A stretch of 64,000 bases of DNA, taken from the NCBI GenBank assembly GCA_035501495.1, contig DATJWB010000160.1:16455-80454 (forward strand), given 5' to 3'. How positions within the stretch are numbered: the first letter of the stretch is position 1; every line of letters starts with the position of its first letter. The notes under the pieces were generated by a model. That model ran no database searches, was not told where the DNA came from, and was given only the letters and a program-made list of their open reading frames with translations. Origin of the DNA: JAIQFL01 sp035501495 (GTDB lineage Bacteria; Acidobacteriota; Terriglobia; Bryobacterales; Bryobacteraceae). Shown piece by piece: positions 16,414 through 25,624 of this stretch. The position numbers and the translations under genes are program-made.

Positions 16414-17607
16414 TCAGGCCGGAGGATGACGCAGCATCCCTACCACGGCGTTCACCACCACCGCCCCCATGCCTACCGGGATCGCGATCTTCCACCCGAT
16501 GTCCATGAGCTGATCGTAGCGGAAACGCGGGAACGTGCCGCGGAACCAGATCATGAGGTAGATGATGCACGAGACCTTCAGCAGGAACCAGAACAGTCCG
16601 ATCACCGCGTGATTCACCAGCGGAATCACGAAGAGCACGCCCAGCCCCGCCAGCAGCAATGCCACCAGCGCCAGCACCTTCTGCTGTATCGGGTCCTTCA
16701 GCCTCTTCACCATCGGCATGGTCAGCGCCGCCGAACCCACGAACAGCACCACCGGAAACGCCACATTGAGCGGGATGTCGAGCCAGGCGATGCTCGGGAA
16801 CGGGCGCAGCCAGCCGCCCCAGAACAGCGTCACCGCCACCGCCGACACCACGAAGATATTGGCATACTCCGCCAGGAAGTAGAGTGCCCACCGGAAGCCG
16901 CTGTACTCGGTATGGAAGCCCGCCACCAGTTCCGATTCGGCCTCCGGCAGATCGAACGGAGCGCGGTTAGTCTCCGCCGTCGCAGCGATGATGTAGACCG
17001 CAAACGGCACGATCATGAATCCGAAATTGTCGAAGACGAACCAGATGCCGCCGTTTTGCTGGGCCAGCACGATATCGCTCATCTTCAGCGTGCCCGCCGC
17101 CATCACGCCCGACACCAGCGCGAACGCCAGCGCCACTTCGTAGCTCACCAGTTGCGCCGCGCTGCGCAATGCGCCGAGCAGCGGATAGTGGCTGTTGGAA
17201 GACCAGCCGCCCAGAATGATGCCCAGGATCCCCACTGCCGACGTCGCCGAAATCACCAGCAACCCCACATTTACATCCGCCGCCACCGAGATGTTCCGCG
17301 CAAATGGGAGCACCGCGAACGCCGTAAGCCCGGTAAACGTCGAGATCACCGGCGCACACCAGAACAACACCTTGTCGGCGTCCGCCGGGATGATGTCTTC
17401 CTTCAGCATCAGCTTCAGGGCATCCGCGATGGGCTGTAACAGCCCGTGCGGACCCACCCGCATGGGTCCCAGCCGGACCTGAAAATCCGCCAGCACCTTG
17501 CGCTCCACCAGCGTGAGATAGCCCACCACCAGCGGGAACCCCAAGACGATCACGAGCGTCACCAGCAGCGGCGCGAGCAGCGGGTAATTGGAAAAAATCG
17601 ATGCCAT
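16414..17607 (-). CDS. nuoH: NADH-quinone oxidoreductase subunit H
   Basis: Encodes 397 residues with about eight or nine membrane segments. It is the membrane subunit of complex I that lines the quinone cavity and links the peripheral arm to the proton pumps. Diagnostic stretches: VERKVLADFQVRLGPMRVGP (loop 1), ETNRAPFDLPEAESELVAGFHTEYSG, and IWFRGTFPRFRYDQLM near the end. The Glu- and Arg-rich quinone-site loops are intact. It is the last gene of the operon, 6 bases after nuoN, instead of the usual place between nuoG and nuoI. Confidence 0.96.
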   Translation of the reverse strand: MASIFSNYPLLAPLLVTLVIVLGFPLVVGYLTLVERKVLADFQVRLGPMRVGPHGLLQPIADALKLMLKEDIIPADADKVLFWCAPVISTFTGLTAFAVLPFARNISVAADVNVGLLVISATSAVGILGIILGGWSSNSHYPLLGALRSAAQLVSYEVALAFALVSGVMAAGTLKMSDIVLAQQNGGIWFVFDNFGFMIVPFAVYIIAATAETNRAPFDLPEAESELVAGFHTEYSGFRWALYFLAEYANIFVVSAVAVTLFWGGWLRPFPSIAWLDIPLNVAFPVVLFVGSAALTMPMVKRLKDPIQQKVLALVALLLAGLGVLFVIPLVNHAVIGLFWFLLKVSCIIYLMIWFRGTFPRFRYDQLMDIGWKIAIPVGMGAVVVNAVVGMLRHPPA

Positions 17608-17613
17608 AGTTTC

Positions 17614-19098
17614 TTACCGCGACAGTGAATTCTTGGCCATTTCCAGGAAGGGCTGCGGGTATATTCCGATCACCAGCGTCAGGACGCCCGTAGCCACCAG
17701 CCCCACCTGCAATCCGAAACTCGTGGACAGCGGAGCCTTCTCCGTCTCATCGCGAATAAACATGCTGCGCACGATCTTGAAGTAGTAGTAGATCGCCACC
17801 GCGACATACAAGGTGGCAATCACGGCGAGCGTATAGTGGCCGGTCTGCACCAGCGCCAGGAAGATGTAGAACTTGCCCAGGAACCCGGCGGTCGGGGGGA
17901 TGCCGGCGAGCGACAGCAGGAAGATCAGCATCATGACGGCGTAACCGGGATGGCGGTGCATCAGACCGTTGAAATCGTCCAGGTCTTCGCCGATGATGTT
18001 CTCGCGCCGCATCGCCACCACCACCAGGAACGCGCCCAGGTTCATGAACGTGTACACCAGGATGTACACCAGGATGCCGTTGATTCCGGTCTCGTTGCCG
18101 GCGATCAGACCGAGCAGCATATATCCCGCGTGTGAAATCGAGCTGTAAGCCAGCAGGCGCTTGATGTTGGTCTGATTGATCGCCGCCAGGTTGCCGAGCG
18201 TCAGGGTCAGGACCGCCACCACTGCCAACATGGGCTTCCACTCGTCGGCCAGCCCGTCCAGGGGGCCGCGGAAGATCCTCAGCAGAAATGCGATCGACGC
18301 CGCCTTCGAAGCCACCGACAGGTACGCCGTTACGGTGGTCGGCGCGCCCTCGTAGGCGTCCGGAGCCCACATGTGGAAGGGTGCGGCCGAAATCTTGAAC
18401 AGCAGCCCGATAGACGTGGTCGCCAAGGCCAGGAAGACCACCGGATCCCAAGGCCCCCGTTGTTGAATCGCTTCGCCCACTGCCAGCAGCGTCGTTGACC
18501 CCGAGATTCCGTAGAAGATGGAGAACCCGTACACCAGGAATCCGGTGGAAAAAGCACCCAGGAGCAGGTACTTGAGCGCCGCCTCGTTGGACCGCTTATC
18601 GGTCCGCAGGAAACCGACCATCACGTAGAAGGTCAGCGCCATCAGTTCCAGGCCGACGAAGAGCGTCACCATGTCGGTCCCGGCAGCCAGGAAATACATT
18701 CCGCATTGCGCGAACAGGATCAGCGCGTAGTATTCGCTGTGATGCTCGCCCGCGACATCCAGATACTTGTACGACACCAGCGCTACGATAATGGCCGCCG
18801 CCACGAAGATCCAGTTGAAGAAGATGCCGAAGCCATCCACTGTGACCGAACCCTCGAAGGTCGTCAGTGCGCCGTTGGCGGAGATCCAAGCCCATTGGCG
18901 AAACAAAGCCACGCCGGTGAGGATCTCCGCCAGGATCACGAAAATCGGCATGAACTTGCGCTGCCGCGGATCGGGGAACAGCGGTCCCAGGAACGGCAGA
19001 TTATCGAACAGCAGAATCGCGCACCCGAACAGCGCCATCATGATCGCCGGCATGATGGAGAAGTGGTCGTTGACTGTGTAGAACTGGCTGGGATTCAT
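17614..19098 (-). CDS. nuoN: NADH-quinone oxidoreductase subunit N
   Basis: Encodes 494 residues, an antiporter-like proton-pumping subunit with about 14 membrane helices. The core Proton_antipo_M pattern is visible: VGLELMALTFYVMVGF (conserved Glu of TM5), KYLLLGAFSTGFLVYG, KISAAPFHMWAPDAYEGAPT, and KRLLAYSSISHAGYML with the pump Lys. Its ATG overlaps the nuoM stop (ATGA), so the two are translationally coupled. The first residues MNPSQFYTVNDHFSIMPAI lie just beyond the G-rich repeat that forms the end of nuoM. Confidence 0.95.
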   Translation of the reverse strand: MNPSQFYTVNDHFSIMPAIMMALFGCAILLFDNLPFLGPLFPDPRQRKFMPIFVILAEILTGVALFRQWAWISANGALTTFEGSVTVDGFGIFFNWIFVAAAIIVALVSYKYLDVAGEHHSEYYALILFAQCGMYFLAAGTDMVTLFVGLELMALTFYVMVGFLRTDKRSNEAALKYLLLGAFSTGFLVYGFSIFYGISGSTTLLAVGEAIQQRGPWDPVVFLALATTSIGLLFKISAAPFHMWAPDAYEGAPTTVTAYLSVASKAASIAFLLRIFRGPLDGLADEWKPMLAVVAVLTLTLGNLAAINQTNIKRLLAYSSISHAGYMLLGLIAGNETGINGILVYILVYTFMNLGAFLVVVAMRRENIIGEDLDDFNGLMHRHPGYAVMMLIFLLSLAGIPPTAGFLGKFYIFLALVQTGHYTLAVIATLYVAVAIYYYFKIVRSMFIRDETEKAPLSTSFGLQVGLVATGVLTLVIGIYPQPFLEMAKNSLSR

Positions 19099-20792
19099 TG
19101 CATGCCTCCGGCAGGGGCCAGGGGCCGGGGGCCGGGGGCCGGGGCCCGAGATCCGGTGGACGTGTCAGATTTCGATGACTGGATGGCAGCAATCGTCCGG
19201 TCAGCGCTGCCGGAGACCCGAGTGTCTACAGGAGCTGCTACGCCACTGGCCCCTGGCCCCTGTCCCCCGGCCCCTGCTAATTGCGGGCCGTTCCCCCCAA
19301 AATACCCGGGTCTCACGCGCTGCACGATCTCCGTCACCGGCTGGCGCAGGATGTCGAAGTAGGGCTTCGGGAAGACGCCGATCCAGATCGCCCACGCGAT
19401 TAGAGGGATGAATGTCGCGATCTCGCGGAAACTCATATCCGGTATCGTCAGATTCTTGCCATTGGTCACCTGCCCGAGCATGGTCCTCTGGTACAGCCAC
19501 AACAGATATGCCGCGCCCAGAATCACGCCCGTGACCGCGAATGCCGCCCACGCGCGGTGAGCCTCAAAAGCGCCCTGGAGGATCGTGAACTCGCCGACGA
19601 AGCCATTCAACAGCGGCAGCCCCGCCGAGCTCAGCATCGCAATCGCGAAGATCGTCGCGAACTTTGGCATCACGTGCGCCAGCCCGCCGTACTCCTTGAT
19701 CTCGCGCGTGTGCCTCCGCTCGTAAATCACCCCGATCACCATGAAGAGCATGCCCGTCGATATCCCGTGATTGATCTGCTGCAGCACGCTGCCCGCAATC
19801 CCGTTGGGATTGAGCGCAAAGATCCCCAGCGTGCAGAAGCCCAGGTGGCTCACCGAAGAGTAGGCCACCAGCTTCTTCCAATCCTTCTGCATGAGGCTCA
19901 CCAGCGCGCCGTAGATGATCCCGATAATCGAAAGCACCGCCAGGATCTGCACGATGGTCTGGTCCACGGACGCCTGCGGCAGCAGCGGCAGTGAGAACCG
20001 CAGGAATCCGTATGTCCCCATCTTCAGCAGGACGGCGGCCAGGATCACCGAGCCCGCGGTGGGTGCCTCCACGTGCGCATCCGGCAGCCACGTGTGGAAC
20101 GGGAACATGGGCACCTTGATGGCGAACCCGATGAAGAACGCCCAGAAGATCCACTGCTGCGTTCCCAGCGGCATGCTGGTCTTCATCAGCTCGGAAATCT
20201 CGAACGTGTAAACGTGGAACTGATCGTAATGCTGGAAGTACAGCGTCAGAATGCCCAGCAGCATCAGCACCGACCCGGCCAGCGTGTAGAGGAAGAACTT
20301 GATCGCCGCGTACAGCTTTCGCGGACCGCCCCATACCCCGATGATGAAGTACATGGGCACCAGCACCAGCTCCCAAAACACGTAGAACAGGAAGAAATCG
20401 AGCGAGATGAACACGCCGATCATTCCCGTCTGCAACAGCAGAAACATCGCGTAGTATTCCTTCACGCGATCCTGCACCGCGTTCCACGACCCCAATACCG
20501 CGATGAAGCCCATCAGCGTGGTGAGCATCACCAGCAGCAGGCTGATGCCGTCGATTCCAAGGTGGTAATGCGCGCCCAGTGCGGGAATCCAATCCACCCG
20601 TTCCTCGAATTGGAAGCCTGGAGCGCCCGCCTGGAAATTCTTGACCAGCGGCAGCGAGATCAGAAACCCGGCGAAAGCCGCCAGGTTTGCCCAGATCCGG
20701 ATCAGGTCCTTGTTCTTTCCTGGTATACACATCAGGACCACAAGGCCGGCCAAGGGCGTCAGCAGAATATAAGTCAATAAGTGCTGGTCCAT
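19095..20792 (-). CDS. nuoM: NADH-quinone oxidoreductase subunit M with repeat-encoded tail
   Basis: Encodes 565 residues. It is an antiporter-like subunit: WELVLVPMYFIIGVWGG carries the conserved TM5 Glu, VKVPMFPFHTWLPDAHVEAPT-like sequence is present (IKVPMFPFHTWLPDAH here), and KKLVAYSSVSHLGFCTLG follows. The last conserved helix ends near residue 500 (WIGVFPKPYFDILRQPVTEI). The remaining residues, Gly/Ala/Pro-rich (GGQGPGASG...APAPGPRPLAPAGG), are encoded by the G-rich inverted-arm element at 19111-19277, so the native C-terminus appears to have been replaced or extended. The stop overlaps the nuoN start. Confidence 0.94.
   Translation of the reverse strand: MDQHLLTYILLTPLAGLVVLMCIPGKNKDLIRIWANLAAFAGFLISLPLVKNFQAGAPGFQFEERVDWIPALGAHYHLGIDGISLLLVMLTTLMGFIAVLGSWNAVQDRVKEYYAMFLLLQTGMIGVFISLDFFLFYVFWELVLVPMYFIIGVWGGPRKLYAAIKFFLYTLAGSVLMLLGILTLYFQHYDQFHVYTFEISELMKTSMPLGTQQWIFWAFFIGFAIKVPMFPFHTWLPDAHVEAPTAGSVILAAVLLKMGTYGFLRFSLPLLPQASVDQTIVQILAVLSIIGIIYGALVSLMQKDWKKLVAYSSVSHLGFCTLGIFALNPNGIAGSVLQQINHGISTGMLFMVIGVIYERRHTREIKEYGGLAHVMPKFATIFAIAMLSSAGLPLLNGFVGEFTILQGAFEAHRAWAAFAVTGVILGAAYLLWLYQRTMLGQVTNGKNLTIPDMSFREIATFIPLIAWAIWIGVFPKPYFDILRQPVTEIVQRVRPGYFGGNGPQLAGAGGQGPGASGVAAPVDTRVSGSADRTIAAIQSSKSDTSTGSRAPAPGPRPLAPAGGMQ
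19111..19277. repeat. G-rich inverted-arm repeat, copy A (inside nuoM 3' end)
   Basis: The left arm (19111-19147) is built of GGGGCC(A/G) units starting GCAGGGGCC; the right arm (19246-19277) is their inverted counterpart and ends GGCCCCTGC, so both termini read GCAGGGGCC facing inward. A spacer of about 98 bases separates them. Four or more G4 runs with 2-3-base spacers could form a G-quadruplex. A second copy lies at 24379-24497 in the same operon. It looks like a small non-autonomous or REP-like element. Confidence 0.65.
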
Positions 20793-20796
20793 ATGG

Positions 20797-23064
20797 TTAG
20801 CGAACTACGAAGTACCCCAGAAACGCCAATGCGCCCACCACCACGAAGAACGCGTACGCCTGCACGCGCCCCGTTTGCAGCATGCAGACCGGATACGACA
20901 TCATCTTCACGAAGAACGAGCCGAAGCGGACGGCGCCGTCCACGATCCAGGTGTCCCACCACATCGATACCGTGGAGCTGAAGCGTGTGAGCCACCCTGC
21001 GCCATTCACGCCGCCATCCACCACGTTGCGGTCGAACGCGCCGCACAACTCGCCGCCGCCTTTGCACAAGCCGTTCACAAAGAGGAAATCGTAGACCTCA
21101 TCCACGTACCACTTGTTGTACAGCAGCCCGTGCAGCGGTTTGAGCGTTTGGGACAGCGTTTCGGGAATGTGCGGTTTGTGGCAGTAAAAGTAGCGGGCGA
21201 TGGTGATCCCGATGACCGCAATCGCCACGGAGAGGCCCATGAGAATCCACTCCAGGGACGAGGAACTCTCTCCTTCTTTCATGGCCTCGGTGGCGGCGGT
21301 AGCAAATACCGGCCCTAGCCAACTCTCGAACGTGTGGAAGGCTTGGGGCAGGTTCCACACTTTGGGCGTGCTCAAATATCCGGCGGTCACGCTGCCGAGC
21401 GCCAGGATCATCAGCGGCACGGTCATGGCGGGGCCCGACTCGTGGATATGCGCCTCCACTTCCGGCTTCACCCGCGATTGGCCGTAGAACGTCAGGTACA
21501 TGAGCCGCCACATGTAGAAAGCCGTCATGCCCGCGGTGATCAGGCCTACGACATACAGAAAGTGCGAACCCTGCGCCGAAGTGTACGTCTCGCCGAGGAT
21601 CTGATCCTTCGAAAAGAAACCTGCCAGACCCGGGATTCCGGCGATCGCCACGGAGCCGATCCACATGGTGGCGTACGTAATGGGAATCTTCTTGCGGAGC
21701 GCTCCCATATGCCGCATGTCCTGCTCGCCCGACAAGGCGTGAATCACCGAGCCGGAACCAAGGAACAACAGCGCCTTGAAGAACGCGTGCGTGAACAGAT
21801 GGAAGACGGCGACCCAGTAAGCGCCGACCCCCAACGCCAGGAACATGTACCCAAGCTGGCTCACCGTGGAATACGCCAGCACGCGTTTGATATCGTTCTG
21901 CACCAGCGCGATAGTCGCCGCCAGGATCGCGGTGAACGCACCCACCGTTGCTACCACCGTCAGCGTCGAAGGCGTCAACTGGAAGAGCGCCGACGACCGC
22001 GCCACCATGTACACGCCCGCGGTCACCATGGTCGCCGCGTGGATCAGCGCCGACACGGGCGTCGGACCTTCCATCGCGTCGGGAAGCCAGACGTACAAGG
22101 GAAACTGTGCGGATTTTCCAGTGGCACCGATAAACAGCAGCAGCGTCATCACGCTCAGCACGCCGAAACCGGCGGTCTCGGCCTGAAATTGGCCAGTAGC
22201 CAGCGCCGCCCGGACATCGGTGAACTTCACCGTGCCCAGCACCGAGAGCATCAGCAGCATGCCGAGGATGAAACCGGCGTCGCCCACGCGATTCACGACG
22301 AATGCTTTCTTGCCCGCATCCCCGGCCGACTTCTTTTGGAAGTAAAACCCGATCAGCAGGTAGCTGCACAACCCCACGCCCTCCCAGCCCACGAAAAGCA
22401 GCGCGTAGTTGTTGGCCAGCACCAGCATCAGCATGAAAAACACGAACAGGTTCATGTAGCCGAAGAACCGGTAGTAGCCGTTGTCGTGCGCCATGTACCC
22501 GGTTGAATACACATGGATCAGAAACCCGATTCCGGTCACCACCAGGATCATGACGCTCGACAGCGGGTCGAGCAGGAAGCCCCAATCCGCCTGGAAGATC
22601 GCGGTGTTCCCATTGGCCATGTGGAACGGCATCCCCGCCAGCCACGTGAACTTCACCACTTCGTGGACCCGCTCCGACTGCTGCGCGAGTTGCCACACCG
22701 CGCCCACCGAGTAGATGAACGAAATCAGCACCATCCCCGGGCAGATCAGGTCGATGAGGAACTTCAGCGGCGAGTGCCCGTGCCCCTGCGCATCGTGCCC
22801 GTGATCATGCGAATGATCATGCCCAACCGTGTGGTCGTGCACGTGGACATGCCCGTGCGAATGATCATGCGTGTGCGTGTGTCCGTCGTGGTGGTGTTCC
22901 CCGGCCCCATGATCGTGGCCGTGTTCGTAGATCGGCTCGACTCCCGGAGCGATCGCCACATCGGAAGGCGGCTGCGGATCCAAACGCTTCCCAAGCAGCA
23001 GCATCAGTGCCGCGCCCAGCAGCGGAAACAGGGGAATCAGCCAGATATTGTCGAGGAAGTTCAC
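20797..23064 (-). CDS. nuoL: NADH-quinone oxidoreductase subunit L with histidine-rich loop
   Basis: Encodes 755 residues, longer than the usual 600-650. Antiporter core: GWEGVGLCSYLLIGFYF (TM5 Glu), KKAFVVNRVGDAGF, KSAQFPLYVWLPDAMEGPTPVSALIHAATMV-type sequence, and KRVLAYSTVSQLGYMF with the pump Lys. The C-terminal half carries the extra helices and lateral helix region of NuoL. Between TM1 (about 6-25) and TM2 (about 101-120), residues 48-97 hold 22 His mixed with Asp, Gly and Thr, as in metal-binding loops of zinc or nickel transporters; ordinary NuoL proteins have only a short loop there. Operon position between nuoK and nuoM is standard, so this is functional NuoL with an unusual insertion. 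Confidence 0.95.
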   Translation of the reverse strand: MNFLDNIWLIPLFPLLGAALMLLLGKRLDPQPPSDVAIAPGVEPIYEHGHDHGAGEHHHDGHTHTHDHSHGHVHVHDHTVGHDHSHDHGHDAQGHGHSPLKFLIDLICPGMVLISFIYSVGAVWQLAQQSERVHEVVKFTWLAGMPFHMANGNTAIFQADWGFLLDPLSSVMILVVTGIGFLIHVYSTGYMAHDNGYYRFFGYMNLFVFFMLMLVLANNYALLFVGWEGVGLCSYLLIGFYFQKKSAGDAGKKAFVVNRVGDAGFILGMLLMLSVLGTVKFTDVRAALATGQFQAETAGFGVLSVMTLLLFIGATGKSAQFPLYVWLPDAMEGPTPVSALIHAATMVTAGVYMVARSSALFQLTPSTLTVVATVGAFTAILAATIALVQNDIKRVLAYSTVSQLGYMFLALGVGAYWVAVFHLFTHAFFKALLFLGSGSVIHALSGEQDMRHMGALRKKIPITYATMWIGSVAIAGIPGLAGFFSKDQILGETYTSAQGSHFLYVVGLITAGMTAFYMWRLMYLTFYGQSRVKPEVEAHIHESGPAMTVPLMILALGSVTAGYLSTPKVWNLPQAFHTFESWLGPVFATAATEAMKEGESSSSLEWILMGLSVAIAVIGITIARYFYCHKPHIPETLSQTLKPLHGLLYNKWYVDEVYDFLFVNGLCKGGGELCGAFDRNVVDGGVNGAGWLTRFSSTVSMWWDTWIVDGAVRFGSFFVKMMSYPVCMLQTGRVQAYAFFVVVGALAFLGYFVVR

Positions 23065-23071
23065 GGCTCTC

Positions 23072-23398
23072 CTACCACTTCAGCAAATCGATTTCATCCG
23101 CCAGCACCGTTTCCTTGTTGCGGAACAGCGCGATCAGGATGCCCAGCCCTACAGCCGCCTCCGCCACCGCGTCGGTGATCACGAAAATCGCGAATACCTG
23201 CCCGCGCATGTTCGGCAGGCCGTCGAGCGGCGGCAGCGCGTGCGAAAACGCGACCAGGTTGATGTTCACCGCATTCAGAATCAGCTCGATGGACATCAGA
23301 ATGATCACCACGTTGCGGCGCGTCAGCACGCCCACCGTGCCGATCAGCAGCAGCGCCGCGCTCAGCACCAGGTAATGGACCGTCGAAATCGGGTGCAT
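23072..23398 (-). CDS. nuoK: NADH-quinone oxidoreductase subunit K
   Basis: Encodes 108 residues with three membrane helices, homologous to MrpC. The two membrane Glu residues needed for proton transfer are visible in MSIELILNAVNINLVAF and ITDAVAEAAVGLGILIALFR. The start VHYLVLSAALLLIGTVGVLTRRN is typical. It lies 2 bases after the nuoJ stop and 7 bases before the nuoL start, in conserved order. Confidence 0.95.
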   Translation of the reverse strand: MHPISTVHYLVLSAALLLIGTVGVLTRRNVVIILMSIELILNAVNINLVAFSHALPPLDGLPNMRGQVFAIFVITDAVAEAAVGLGILIALFRNKETVLADEIDLLKW

Positions 23399-23400
23399 CG

Positions 23401-23906
<506 letters not shown>

Positions 23907-23913
<7 letters not shown>

Positions 23914-24362
23914 TTGTATTGAGTGGGCTTGGGCCCCTCTTCGAGCATTTGCCGGTCCCAGATCTGCCCCTGACGGGTGTAAGTGGCCATCTCGAAATCC
24001 TGCGTCAGCTCCAGTGCGTCCACCGGGCAGGCGTCTTCGCACAGCCCGCAGAACATGCATCGCGAAGTGTCGTAAGTGAAGTTACCGAGTTCCTTGCGCT
24101 TGGTGACTTCATTGCGCTCGCTGGAGACCACAATCAACGATTCCGGGCAGGCGAGGGCGCACAAGTTGCAAGCGATGCATAGCGTCTCGCCGTTCTCCGG
24201 ATTGATGTTCAGTCTCGGGGCGCCGCGATACCGCTCCGCCACCTTGGGGCGCTCCGCCGGATACTGCTCGGTATAGATGTACTTCGGATTCTGATTCCGG
24301 AACGTGACCCACAGACCCTGAAAGAGGTCTACGAGGAAGATCTTCTTAAGAAGGTTCGCCAT
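23907..24362 (-). CDS. nuoI: NADH-quinone oxidoreductase subunit I (2x[4Fe-4S])
   Basis: Encodes 151 residues from ATG 24362 (MANLLKKIFLVDLFQGLW); the frame is open into the G-rich repeat upstream, but that extension is not conserved. Two ferredoxin motifs, CIACNLCALACP and CMFCGLCEDACP, ligate clusters N6a and N6b that pass electrons to N2 next to the quinone. The start sits right after repeat copy B, so the gene may depend on read-through from nuoD across the repeat. Confidence 0.95.
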
Positions 24363-24378
24363 AATCAAGCCGAGTAAA

Positions 24379-24497
24379 GGGGCCGGGGGCCGGGGGCCAG
24401 GGGCCGGGGATTGGAAGCTCGCTTCGCTCGCCTCTCGAAAAACGCGAGCACAGCAAGCGACCATCTCCTGGTCCCCGGTCCCTGGCGCCTGGCCCCC
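24379..24497. repeat. G-rich inverted-arm repeat, copy B (nuoD-nuoI gap)
   Basis: The left arm at 24379-24410 consists of GGGGCC(A/G) units; the right arm at 24467-24497 (CTGGTCCCCGGTCC..., ending CTGGCCCCC) is an imperfect inverted copy. A 56-base spacer includes GCTCGC...GCGAGC-like sequence. It fills the only sizeable gap in the nuo operon and is related to copy A (19111-19277) in arm sequence but not in spacer. Confidence 0.6.
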
Positions 24498-24504
24498 GAT
24501 CGCA

Positions 24505-25617
24505 TTACCTATCTACCTCTCCTAATACGATATCGAGGGTGCCGATGACCGCGACCACGTCCGCGATCAGGCCACCTCGGATCATCCGGTCGAGCGCCTG
24601 CAGGTTCACGAAGGACGGCGGCCGCACCCGGCAGCGGTAGGGCTGCGTCGCCCCATCGGCCACCACGTAATACCCCAGTTCGCCCTTGGGCGCTTCAATC
24701 GAAACATACGCCTCGCCGGCCGGCGGCTTGATCACTTTTCCCACCTTGCCCATGATCGGACCTTCGGGAATCGCGTCCACCGCTTGCCGGATGATCCGCA
24801 CCGACTGCCGCATCTCTTGCATGCGCACGATGTACCGGTCGTAAGTATCGCCGTTCTGGCAGGTGGGGATGTCGAACTCGTATTTCTCGTAGCCCGAATA
24901 CGGCTGGGCCTTGCGCAAGTCCCATTTCACCCCAGCGGCGCGCAGCACCGGACCGGTCACGCCGTACTCCTTGCATTCGTCGGCGGACAGGATGCCCACG
25001 TTTTTCAGGCGCGCCACCCAGATACGGTTGTTGGTCAGCAGTTCCTCGTACTCATCCACCTTGGGCAGGAACCAGTCGCAGAACGCCTTGCATTCCTGTT
25101 CGAAGCCGTCGTACGTTTCGTAAAGCAAGCCGCCGATGCGAAACGCGTGCGTGGTAAGCCGCGCCCCGCAGTATTTCTCGAAAATCTTGAGCACTTCCTC
25201 GCGCTCGCGGAAGCAGTAGAACACCGGCGTGATGGCGCCGATATCGAGCGCGTGCGTCCCCAGCCACAGGAGGTGGCTGGCAATTCGATTCAACTCCGTG
25301 AGAATGACCCGCACCACCTGCGCCCGCGGCGGAGCCTCGATGTTCAGCAGTTTTTCGACGGCCAGGCAATAGCCCAGGCCGTTGGAGACCGCGGCCACGT
25401 AGTCCATGCGGTCGACGTAGGGATTGAACTGCGCGAATGTGCGGTTCTCCGCGATCTTCTCCACGCCGCGATGCAGATAGCCGATCACGCAATCGGTGCC
25501 CAGAACCTTCTCGCCATCCAGCTTGAGGATGACGCGCAACACCCCGTGCGTGGAGGGGTGTTGCGGCCCCATGTTGAGCACCAGTTCCGTAGAGTCTAAA
25601 AAGGTTATGTCCGGCAT
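24505..25617 (-). CDS. nuoD: NADH-quinone oxidoreductase subunit D
   Basis: Encodes 370 residues, the 49 kDa-type subunit related to [NiFe]-hydrogenase large subunits that forms the quinone-binding site. Landmarks: LNMGPQHPSTHGVLRV with the quinone His, GYLHRGVEKIAENRTF, DRMDYVAAVSNGLGYCLAVE, and the C-terminus RPPSFVNLQALDRMIRGGLIADVVAVIGTLD, so the protein is full length. It starts 8 bases after the nuoC stop. Confidence 0.96.
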   Translation of the reverse strand: MPDITFLDSTELVLNMGPQHPSTHGVLRVILKLDGEKVLGTDCVIGYLHRGVEKIAENRTFAQFNPYVDRMDYVAAVSNGLGYCLAVEKLLNIEAPPRAQVVRVILTELNRIASHLLWLGTHALDIGAITPVFYCFREREEVLKIFEKYCGARLTTHAFRIGGLLYETYDGFEQECKAFCDWFLPKVDEYEELLTNNRIWVARLKNVGILSADECKEYGVTGPVLRAAGVKWDLRKAQPYSGYEKYEFDIPTCQNGDTYDRYIVRMQEMRQSVRIIRQAVDAIPEGPIMGKVGKVIKPPAGEAYVSIEAPKGELGYYVVADGATQPYRCRVRPPSFVNLQALDRMIRGGLIADVVAVIGTLDIVLGEVDR

Positions 25618-25624
25618 ACAGGCG

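Noticed and set aside
16426..17439. 337-residue His/Arg-rich plus-strand frame opposite nuoH
   Set aside because: Antisense of membrane-protein codons yields His/Arg-rich translation; nuoH is certain.
22774..22923. Short repeated units considered as CRISPR or tandem DNA repeat
   Set aside because: The periodicity comes from His/Asp codons within nuoL; units are 6-9 bases, without spacers.
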